In this document: piece after piece, positions 12,201 through 24,200 of the stretch
Layout: every line of letters starts with the position of its first letter
Numbering within the stretch: the stretch's first letter is position 1
Assembly: GCA_911728435.2 (NCBI GenBank)
Contig: OU452198.1
Coordinates: 15,224,001-15,288,000, forward strand
Origin: Apoderus coryli
Taxonomy: Eukaryota; Arthropoda; Insecta; Coleoptera; Attelabidae
Direction of reading: 5' to 3'
DNA: 64,000 nt
Translations under genes and position numbers: made by a program
The notes under the pieces: model-generated
Seen by the model: only the letters and a program-made list of their open reading frames with translations
The model's database searches: none
Told to the model about the DNA's origin: nothing

Positions 12201-15200
12201 CAAATTTAAACTCACCCGTCGAATATTCCTTATACTCAATACATTGTTGTTTATACGAATCACATTCCTTCTCCAAACAACTGACGTCCTCTTCTAACCG
12301 TTTAATTTTTGATTCAGCTAATGCTTTTAATGATTTTTCTTCATTGGTGCGCTTATTAGCCTCCCGAATCTCTTTTTTGGCAGCGCACAAATCATTTACC
12401 AGTTTTTCTGTGTTTAAATTCAACTCGGCAATTTTTCGTTCGTTTAAATTGTTTATCCTCTCATACTCTATCACTTGACCTTCAATTAACGTACAGGCTT
12501 CACGCAGTGCCCTCAGATTCTGCAAAAAAAATTAACATTAGCTCAAAAGGCACAATTGGTGAGCAATAAATATAGATTAGAAACGGGCTTGTTTAACAAA
12601 ACAAGACTTAATTTCGAGATGTTGTCTGTCAGCCACTATATTTTCAACAGACGGCCGTTTCGTCGATCCACGACTCATCAGTGGTGATCGGTCAGGAGTT
12701 GATAGCCAAACTCTCTAAATTCTGTGGTCTATACTCCACACGGTACAAAGAAGAAAATAACAGAAACTAGATGTCGCCAAACACATTATTACTATAGAAA
12801 AGTATTTCAACAGCTCAACGTTATTTTACAGGAAAAGGCACGGGAACAAAATAGTCCTCTATACATGGGTTCTATAGACCTTGTCAAAGCGTTCGACTCC
12901 GTTAACCGTGAGGCTCTGTGGACGATATTGTCTGTCAAAGCTACAGGGACATTCACTGCGTTGTCCTACTTTCCCTTCTCAGGGCTACGTCAGGCATCAC
13001 AACTACTGTGCGGGGTTGTCCTGTGTAGTCGGGTTGGACCTTACCCGTGGCTTATGTTGGTCTGCCTCCGCTACGGCGGCGGATTCACGTGGCTTTCTGG
13101 CGTGTCCACCTTTCCCTAAGGGGTCGCGGGTTGGCTGTTCGATCGGACTGCAGCCTGTCGGTGGCTGGTTTGGTCTGCTTATGCTACGGCGGCGGATACA
13201 CACAGCCTCCTGGCGTGTCCTACCCTGAACCGCTGAATCAAGGCCTGTGAGACCGCAGACCGGTGGTACTTCCCGAGGTGACCCGTTTTGCGTTTCAAGA
13301 ATACCGTAACCTCACCACGTGGGGGATCATACTCGATAATATCCTAACACACGGTCCCGCATATTCCGCTATTCTGACAGCGTTTCAAATTTCCGTAATT
13401 CGTTCTTATTTAAAGAGTTCTTGAATTTAAGTTTAACTGTGATTTAAATATTTATGTGTATTGTAAATAAATTATTAAGTTTTGTAAACTGTGTTTGTTG
13501 ATACCAGGACTAAGCCCCTTAGGCCCTCTTTTAGTCGGATTACATACCCGACCCCTGGAATTACTATCTCCACTTTAGTTACCCGTTGTCCATGGAGCAT
13601 ACTATGTAAAAAAAACTGGCGCCCGAGGAACAAACCGCCGTGGAACCAGTTAAACGCCAGCCAGTAACGAACCTCCCGCAAGCAATCGTTACAGTAGTGG
13701 TATTCAAACCCACTTCTGCTAGCCCGCCACTAATAAGGAACATTATGCTACAGAGCCAGATAGCCAGATTTCATGTTAACGCCAACAATATCAGTTGGCC
13801 CAGAGAGTTTGGTGTATTCGAAAAATGCATTCAAAACAAGCAAAAAATAGTACTAAACAAATCCCCACAAAAATCTGGTGGTGTTAGACTTGGACGCACG
13901 CGAAATATCACCTTGACGCGATATGAGTTCCCAGTAAATATCTCCAATGAGTCATTAGATGTATGACATGTCGCGTCGTCTTGTTGCAACCATATCGCAC
14001 GATTATAGGCTTCACATCTTTGCAGATGCTGGAAGAAAATAATCTCGTAAACTGGCTGTGTATTGGTCGAAATTTACAGTCACAGATTGCCCTCGCCGAT
14101 TCTGAAACGATGTTATAGTGTGCTGCACTGGGCGCCCAAACGGTTACCTTCCCCGAATGTAGAGGCTTTTGATGTTTTGCAAGTAGGGCTGAGGTTAAGT
14201 AGCGGCAATTCTGTTTATTTACGGGCACATTTAAGTGAAAACAGAATATTGTTGAAACTCCGAAAGCGCTCCAACATTGCTTCGACAAAAACAAAGCATA
14301 AATGGAGATCATTTGGCTTCAGATCCTGCACTAGTTGGGTATCCCGCAGGTTTCTGGGTGAGATTCGAAACATTAGCCTCGAATTTTCTGAGACACGAGC
14401 CACACTGACTGCGACACTCGGACTCAACTCAAGACGAAACAAACGAAGAACAACAGTGTACGAATCGCAAACCCGTGAAACGCTCCATGACGACTACATT
14501 TCCGAGCATCGAGCTACTCATCCCGTTCCAACGCAATAGTTTTTTAAAAACACATGCCCTTCTGGCCCACCCGCTATAATTTACATGGCTCTCGCTAATT
14601 TAGGTCTATAGAAGGAATATAACATAATTTCAATTTTTGACCTGCTAGAAAACAACGATAATTATTATAAAAATGAATGAGAAATTACAACCTACAGACT
14701 ACAAAATAAAATTGAAATAAGTAAAATAATAAAAAAGTTAAAAAAAGTATGTAAACTTGACAAGTGACGACTTACCAAATTACAATTATCCAACTCTCTA
14801 CGAGACTTCTCCAAATCATTGTGAACATTTGCTTTCTCTTTTTGTAAATTTTCAATGACTCTCAATAATTTACATCGATCATCATCAGACTTCTTCCAAC
14901 GGTTGGTAAACGATTCCTTTTCTCCTGATATTTCAGCTATTTGAAGATTGAGGGACTCTATGACTTTATCTTTTGCAGTCACAATCTGTTTTAGCTCAAA
15001 TGTTGATGATCTTTCCTCCTCATATTTCTGCTTCTCAACCCTCAAAACTTCTTCCAAATTTTTGCATCGTTCCAACATTTTCGTCAATTCCATTGACGTG
15101 GTCTCATTCATATTACTCAATTCTAACAAAGCAGATTCATGGATTTTCCTCTTTTCCTCCAATGAAGCATTTAAGTTATCAATGTTCTCTTTCAATTCTT

Positions 15201-18200
15201 TAATTTCTGTTTGGGCTTCCTTTAATTCTCTTTCCAATATGCGTTTGTCTATTTTGCAATTACTAAATTCTTTTTCAGTTCGCCATAATTTTGTTCGAAC
15301 TTCTTTAAGCTCTTGATTCTCGGTCAAATTATTTCCATTTTCCTAAAACAAAACCAAGATTTGACATAGTTGTTTATGCGACTGACAAAGCGAATATACA
15401 TGATTGCATTATAAAGGGGTTTCCAATAAGAGGTGTTATTTTGAATAGCCCACTATTTCGGGATATGTCACTTTTGGAACTGTCATTTTTTTGACATTTG
15501 ACAAGTAGAAACTACGCCATTAATAAAAATGGAACGATACACGGCTCAACAACGCATTGAAATTATTAAAATTCACTATAACAATGGTGAAAATTTGGCA
15601 GAGACAGTTCGTAAAACTAGAACATTTTTGGGTCATCGTGAAGCACCTTGTCGGATCGCAATACAGAAATTGGTGGAAAAATTCGAGCTGTTGGGACAAG
15701 TTAGTGATATGATATCTTGATAGTACACAAACATAAACCACTTCGATGAAAGCAGTCAGCGTGTGTTGATTGAATATATATATATAAGTATAATATTCGC
15801 CACTATTTTCACAATGTAGCCACAATTATTGACCTACATACATGTGGTTTTCCTATAAAAAAGTGTCCCGTTAGTTATGTGATCCAACCTATATAAACCG
15901 TCAGACATTCGGGTATATACAATGTTAATATTCAAATAGATCTCTTTATAATTTCTCAATATAAGAAAAAAAGTTTGGAACAGATATTTCCGTATATGGC
16001 ACATAGATTTTAATATAAAAAATTAAATATTCCGCTTTTTAAAAATAGTCCTACTATTAGCCACCTCAACGCTACGATAAACAGACAAAGATAACTACAG
16101 GGTATTATAAAACTATCTGAAGGCGATAGCAGCGCTTCAGGTGGTCAGAGGTATGAATTAAAATCACGTTCTCAGGGTGTAGTAGTAGTAGTAGCGGTCT
16201 ATTTACATTGAAAATCTTTTGTCTATGATATGGCACCTAAACAGTAAATTAAAAAAGCTTATTTTCTAATATTGGATGTATACGTCGCTACGTGTAAAAT
16301 GTTGTTAGTGCTTGCTTAAATGGTGTTTATTATTTTTTCAAACTTATTTACTTCCTGGCAGACTCTTTGGGCCACTAATAATAGTACAATGTATTCATTT
16401 ATACACTAGAAATTGAAAAGTAAACCAATATATGATTTAAGCTACGAAATGGCTCGAAATACGTGAAATTTAATGCACACCGCTTTAAAATTAATTTGGC
16501 AGAGGATATTTTTGTTCATGCGGTCACTTTTCAATATTTCATTTGAATCATTTATTTTTATGCTGCAGACTACTAGTAGAGTCTTCGGGAAACTAATTTT
16601 TGTGGGAATACAATTGCCAATGAGTTGGGTTACACTTCTATTGAATTGAAGAGGATGGACGTGATGGATGCAACATTTCAATATGTATTTAACCAGGCCA
16701 GGTTGTTTAAATCAATTTATCACACTTTACTAAACATTCAGTCGCTAATTTAAACTAGCTGTTGCCCTCGAGGCACGAATAGCTCTCCATATTTAAGTGT
16801 AAAAGTAATAATTTTATGACCTTTTTGTCATTTATCTAAATTTAATACATTTTTGTTTTGTTTTAGACATCAGCTATTTTTTTTTAAGTATCGGGTTTTG
16901 TGCCTTTTTCTTCTCTTTGGAGGTACTATTTATACGCAGATATTTTATATTTCAGATCTAGGAAAAGTTCTTGAATGCAAATTAATTGATTTTTTTTAGT
17001 TTTATTATAAAATTTATTTTGCCCCCTTTTCTACTATTTACGAACGCCTATGTAAACAAAATTGTTATGCTGCATGTTGTAGGGTACCCGTTAAGTGGTT
17101 TTTGAGTTATCACGGATACAAATTTTTTCTGACCCTTTTATAGAATTTTCACGGACGCCTATGGAACATTAATTTTTGTCGTGTATTTTTAACACCAATT
17201 GAACTAGTTAAATATAAAATTTTTTACATTTTAATTTTTTTTTTATTTTACCCCTTTTTTTTACTATTTACGAACGCCTATGTAAATAAAAATTTTATGC
17301 TGCATTTTTTAGGTTATCTTATATGAAAGCTATATATAATTAGCCAATTTTTCTGGTATATTTGGGAAACATTTTTTTTTCGTTTTTGACCCTTTTTTAA
17401 GACTCAAAGAGTTAAGATGGCAAAAGATTCTCCGATGATTTCCTGAACACATCAGGTGTTCCCCAAGGGAGTATTCTCGGACCATGACTATTCTCAATAT
17501 AAATCAATGATCAGCTTGACCGTTTTTTGACTGGCCTTTTATTCGCTGAATACTTTAAGATTTTTAAACTAATTAAATATCAAAAGGATTGTGACGTATT
17601 GTAGGACGATATCAACCTTGTTACTGGATGGTTTGTGGACAACATTAAAATAAAAATAAGGAAAATGCTCGGTAGTTACATATAACAGAAACATAAACTA
17701 TATACAGAGAAGCTATTCGATAAATGATATTACTTTGGAATGAAAAACTAGTATTAGGGACTTGGGAATTGTTTTCCGATCAGATCTAAGGTTCAATTAT
17801 CATTATCAGGCTGTGACGGCAAAGGCTTACAAGGCGTTGGGATGTGTTATCAGAAACAGCAGAGATTTCAAAGTTTCTACCATCAAGAGATTATATTTTG
17901 AACTTGTAAGACCGCATCTTGAATATGGATCGGTTGTGTGAATGCCGACAGCTGTTATGCATTCTATAAAGTGCAAAAACGATTTTTACGACATCTCTAT
18001 CTGCGTGATAAACAAACCTACCCATTTAGAATTTCATACAATAATATGTTAAATGAATATGAACTTGATACTTTAAGTGATGAATAAATGAATGTGTTGG
18101 TAAATAAATTGAGGTATCATTTTAATCTTGCTGACATTTTTTTTCTACTTGTAATTTTTATTCGAAATTTGTATTTTCAGATTCTAAATACATTCCGGTT

Positions 18201-21200
18201 AGTTAATATGGAACATTACACGAAGGATCAACGTGTTTTTATTATTAAAACATTTTTTGAAAATGGCAAAAGTTTTCAAGTTGTAATTAGGTAATTCAGA
18301 ACAAAATTCGGTAGAGAAAATGCTCCAACCATGCCATCAAGCTGAAGAAACTGGATCCATTCATGATACCAGAAACAGAATTTACGACGTAGTGGTCGTT
18401 GAGAAATTGTATTTATTAATCATGAATAATATTAAATCGAAGAAAAGTTGATTGCGGTACAAGCCTGATTATTAACTATCTTTTTACAGGGCCAAGCTTT
18501 CGGAAAAGAACATTAGAATTTCTAAAAAAAAACAATAAATAAAAATCAGGCTCATACCCCAATAAAACTTTTTTCGATTACTTATATTTATATAATAGTG
18601 TACAAGACTAAGTAGAAAAATGAACCTTACCTCAATCTTTTTTAGAAGAGCGGAGCTTTTCTCTTTTTCTTTCATTATCTGACTTTCTAACTGAGAAATG
18701 TTGGACCTGTTACGACTCTGTATATCACTAATTTGAGCCTTCAATATTTCAATCTCTTTTTTCTGCTCATCCAAAACCTTCGAATCACTCTGAAACGCAG
18801 ACCTCACACTATATTTAAAATAACAAAAGACTATTACTATTACCTGTAAAACAATATTTTTATTCTCCACATCCTTCAAATTCTTCTGTCCTGCTTCATA
18901 TTGCCGGCGCACATGTTCCAATTCTTTACTGTATGTTTCTTCTGTTTCCTCCATGCGGATTTCCAAAATGCGGACTTTTTCTCTCAATTGTGTAACTAAC
19001 ATTTCTGCATCATTCACCATTATCTTCAGGTCACTGTAGTTCTGTTTGCTTGTTCCCAGTTTCTGTTTTAACTCTGATTTTTGTTCGTTTAAGTTAGATA
19101 CCTAAATGTAAACAAAGATTTTGTTAACGGCCGACTATAAACTAAAAAGTTTTACAAATATGATTTTATTTTATGTTGCCAGTGCTGCCACCACAGATGC
19201 GGTTCTCGGGAACTAAGCCTCGAAAGTATTCGGTTCTTATTCGAATACCGATTCTAGAATATCTATATTCTAAGAATACGGCGGTTAAGTATTCTTAGAA
19301 TATCTTATATTCTAAGAGTTTAACAGTCTGATAAAAATTTACAGGGGTTGGTGATTACGGCCATAAATGTCGTAAGATGACTGTACTATTTTGTGAGTGG
19401 TTCCAGAACTGATACTAACTTCCGGCAGAGACTCTCACGAAAGCGAAATAATATATTGCTTTCTAATCTAGTTTTCATTAGTAAAAAAATAACATATTTG
19501 TTCGTTAAACTTAAGGTATGTACTTAAAGAAAACGAAAACCAGAACTTATTATAGACCAATAAATAATGAAATGGAAAAAGTTTGATAAAATGATTTTAT
19601 TTTCTGTTGGCACTACTGCTACAAGAGTTACGGTTCCACAGAATTATGAATCTAAAAATATTCGGTTCTTAAAAGTAACGTTTTTGCTAAGTTGAAATAA
19701 TATCATGGATAATTTTTTAATTATTATTTACATGTCTTAAACTGCTATTTATAATGTATAATAAATATATAGGCAAATGTTTGCAAGATCTCGTTGATAA
19801 CTGTTTGATACCGGTGCGGTTATAACTCCCACCACTAAAAGTTTCCCCCACCTTCTAAAATTTGGTTATAACCACTCATTCTCGCAAAAACTTAAAAACT
19901 AAACAAACGGTTACTTAATTTAGTATGTATGTCAATATGATCAATCTAAAATTTAAAAAGAAAGGATAATTGCAAACCTTGTCAGTTAGTTTAGTAGTAG
20001 GTATCAGTCGTACAATAATTAATAATTATGGTATCATTAAAGAGCGTAACCGACTGATTAATGGACGATTTAATGTGGAGTAGCAACTTTTATGATTGGT
20101 TACAGTTACAGAGTTATTCCAACTGGTCATTTCCATATTCATTTTCATTTATAATATCTAGACTTCCCTAGTCATTGTAAACCGTTAGTCAATAGAGAAA
20201 TTATTAATCATCGAGTTAATTAATTAATATTCTTGGTGCTTTTTGCTTTGCTTTTGTTGGTGTTGGATTGGGTTACGATTTTATAGTTTTATTGACACTT
20301 AGATAACCGACAGTAACACAGTTCCCGACCTGTGTTATAGAATCTGTTACCGTTTAACAAATATGACGCCACGATGATGTCATAATTTACCTCCCCTATT
20401 ACGGCTACCTCGCGAAAATACAACTGTTATAGAAATTCGCTAAAATTCGCCATATATTTATTAAAAAAAAGCGATAAATAAATTACAAAAATTTAAAATA
20501 GATTATTTTTTATTAAAACTTCTGTCCATATGTGAACATAATTTTGCCATTGCAACCCCCATTTTACATCCTGTACCTGCTTTCTTTGTATCTACTTTCG
20601 GATAATGTTCAAAATTATCATCACTAGTTTCGAAATATTGTAGTTTCAGTGTTATTTTTATCTGATTTATTACTAACATTTTCCATACATTGAGGAAGAC
20701 CTGCCTCACTTTGGAAAATGCGCCAGGTTTTGACGGAAGTCCCATAAATCCTTCATTCCTTTTATACTCAAGGCACCAAATGGTTACCGCCTTACAGTGA
20801 TGGATTCAGGTCTAGCCATCGTAATATAGACAGGTTACACGTCGATCGATTTATTAAAATTGTTCCCACTGCCATTATCGACTGGGTATTCAGGTATTAA
20901 AATAGATTATGCGCCAAAATAATTGTCAAAATAAAATCCGTGATTATTTTCATAAATTATTTCAGCTAACTGCAAATTGTACATAGGTATCTTTCATTTC
21001 TGTGTGCGCTCCCTGATATAGGATAAACAAACATATAGTACCACTTTAGCCAGTTAAAATCCATTTTTTGTTTGTTTTTTTTCGGAGATATTGTTTTATA
21101 CTTGAATAAGATGTTTCTTGTTTTCGTTCGTTCCTTTTCTTCATCAGTTAATCCCATAGCAACTGAGTCATTACCATCCATTAAACACACAAGTTGCTCT

Positions 21201-24200
21201 TCACCTGTCAGTGTCCGATAGTCTTCATGCTTTCTTTTGTTTTTACTAACTGTTAAATTCTCCAATATTTTATGTTAATAGGACTCTCTAATATATTTTT
21301 GGTTACATGTTCTTAAAAAAACTCACAATTTCAATTTCGTTTATATAAGTGTATAATTATTTATAGCAACGATTTTACGGTTATGAAAATGGCGGGAAAA
21401 TACCTGCGCGTAGACAACTGTTTATCATTTAAGCACTCGACCAAAAGGTGACTCTGCATGCCATATTAAAATGGTGTTTTTTTGATCCTTGCAATGTGAT
21501 TAAGGTGATATTGTAATAAAACAGACTACCAGGTAAATTTGATAATTTTAAATCTCCATATAGTATGGTAACATTCTTTGTTATCTCCCACCACATTAAA
21601 TGGTACGTCTGTTTAGCCAAAGTGGGAAAATGTTCCTAGGTAATTGTCAACTAATAATTTTGAGTCCATTTACGTGACTCAACGAAAGGCAACATAAGAA
21701 ATTATCTTTACCAAAGTATTACCAAACAACGATGTCGTTTTCAATGTAAGATGTATTTGCAATTATATATACACAAAATAGCATATTTTGGTTGCATGCA
21801 TATTTTTATTGACAGTATTTACTATTATACACAGTGTTGAACTGGTTTTTACGGAATTGAAAAATTTATTTGTTGCTTTTACAGCCATAACCACCGCGTC
21901 AGGAAACGATTCCACACATACACAACACGATTTATTAAAAAATTCCGAGGACCGAGCTTCACGCACCTCTCTTTTTCGAGTTTTTGACTATGGCCCCTGG
22001 CATTATAATGACCCTGAAGCATCTTACAGGTCATTATCAAATTTCCCCGTTGTCTCCTTTCTTTCAGTGATGTCAGATTCAGCGCCCCGATGCGATCCTC
22101 ATAGCACACACCACTGAAACCCACCGGAAGTCTTGTCACACGCCTCTGCACCCTCTCGATGGCCTCAATGTCCCAAGATAGTATGGACTCCATATTGTCT
22201 GTGCAAATTCGAGTACGGGTCTTATCTAATTTTTGTAAATCCTTATAATCAAATAATTTGTCCGGCCCTAAAATACTCTCTATATCATAAATATCACCCT
22301 GTTTGTATGTTTCACTATATGTGTTATGTGGGGCTCCCATTTCAAATACGAAATCCTTCTGCTGCTGTACACATCGCAGAGCTCACCATTCAGGTAATAT
22401 GACCGATTAGGATTGTTAGGGCCAATATGCAATGCACTTCGATGTATTGAGCTTCATAAGCCAATCCGTCGCCCAGTTCTCGATCATTCAAAAATTGAAT
22501 TGAATTAGCTTCCCTTTTTGAATATCGGTACCACAGTAGCTGTCAACCATTTAGGCAGTATCATGCATAAGACCTCTCATTGAATTTGACAAGAGAATGC
22601 ACAAGGTGTCGACACATTTCTGCAACAAGTTCAGAGGTATCGCGTCGGGCCCCGCACTAGCGTCTGTCTTTAGTGACATTATTGTTTCTTTAATGTTTTC
22701 AGGAGTGAACACACCTGTTCTTAAAGTTTGTGGATTAGGACGAGAGTCATAAAGGCGGATCCACCTTAGGACGTAACTGTATGTCATAACTTCATTAACG
22801 ATCTTAACGAGTGTCTGCAAGTTAACAGGTTGTTTTTCGCTGACGATGTCAAGCTGTTCGCCACTATCGTGTCGTACGAGGACTGCATAGGCCTTCAGAG
22901 TGAGCTTGAAGCGATGGAGAGTTGGTGTAACAATAACAAGCTATATCTAAATGCTAAGAAGTGTAAATGCATGTCTTATTCGAGAAGGAAAACTGCTTTT
23001 AATTTTCAATATCGACTTGGACAGACTGTTCTCGCGAGATGTACAACTTCTACCGATTTGGGTGTTACGTTTGACTCCGAGATTGTCTTTCGTTCCTCAT
23101 ATTAACTTAAAGGCGAATGAAGTGATTAGGGCTTATGGTTTCATTGTTAGAAATTGCACAGGCTTTAAAAATATTAACGCATTTATGAGGTCCATAAGTA
23201 CGCAATTGAAAAAATTCAAAGGAAATTCCTTAAATATCTCATATATAAATCTGATGGCGTTTATCCAGAAAGAGGGGTGGATAGTTCGATGCTCTGGAAT
23301 AGATTTAACGTCAGTAGCTTGGAGTTCCGTAGAATCCTTGCTTCTTTGAAATTTTTGTACGGTCTTTTAAATGGCAAAATCGATTGCTCTGAGTTGCTGG
23401 CTGAGACTGATATAAATGTTCCACGCCTGGGGAGTCGTAACGAATTAATGTTTTACTGCAAACGTCCTGTTACTAATCTATACACGAAATCGTAATTTTT
23501 TGTGATGTGCAATAATTTTAATATGATCTGTAACGATTGCACATATGTGATTGTTCGTTGCAGGACTTAATGGAAACTGCTTGTAGTTTTTTTAGGGTGT
23601 GATGTAATGTTAATGTAATAGTAATATAATGTAATGAAAGTAAATGTCTACATCTGAATTTAATTTGTTATTTTGTTCAATATTATTCCGTTTAGTTTCT
23701 TGATTGTGATTGATTTTGGTTTGTTTGATTTGCTGTAATTTGATTTATTATCTTTATTATTGTTTATTTATTATTTATAATGTTGTATTATATGTTGCTC
23801 TGTAAAGGGATTTATTCTGTTGGGCAATAAACGCTTATTTATAACTGAAGAGAATTGATGCAAAGTGCATATTTTGTATAATTTGCATTTTTTATGCATT
23901 TTAGTTTTTCTGCATATTTTTGCAAAAAGCTAATATGCAGCCAAAAATTTTTACATCAATAAATTGTTAAAATAGAAATTCCTAATACTAGACATAATTT
24001 TTAAATTTAAAACCAAAGAGGATACCTAAATAGCTAAATTAGTTACAATAATGTAAATTATGTGCATTAAATAAATATAATAATAATAGTATAAATAATG
24101 TTGTTTTAATGTCGCTTTTTGCATATTTTTCAAATTTTTTGCATATTTGTCTGTGTTTAGTCATAACCAACTTCCCGTGGTGTCTGGCAATACAATCATG

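Larger units (their letters stand above)
1..23111. repeat. Large direct duplication, copy 1
   Basis: This segment recurs in the same orientation at 39845-64000. The offset is 39,844 at the left edge, 39,841 at the CNH exon, about 39,000 over 10.8-15.8 kb, and 40,889 at the right end. The offset changes come from indels: a 681 bp non-LTR insertion in copy 1, a 1.87 kb Penelope insertion in copy 2, and many small ones. Both ends of the repeat lie outside the window, so its full length is unknown. Either a tandem duplication or unpurged haplotype sequence would look like this. Confidence 0.95.

Noticed and set aside
13003..13250. Several overlapping open frames on both strands
   Set aside because: Explained by the GC-rich tandem repeat; no motif in any frame.
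14948..15316. Open plus-strand frame of 122 codons
   Set aside because: Antisense shadow of coiled-coil exon 9, which has strong family character and splice sites on the minus strand.
21879..23495. One non-LTR element with a 5' inversion (twin priming)
   Set aside because: The plus-strand and minus-strand parts both contain C-terminal regions and differ in sequence, so they are two elements.
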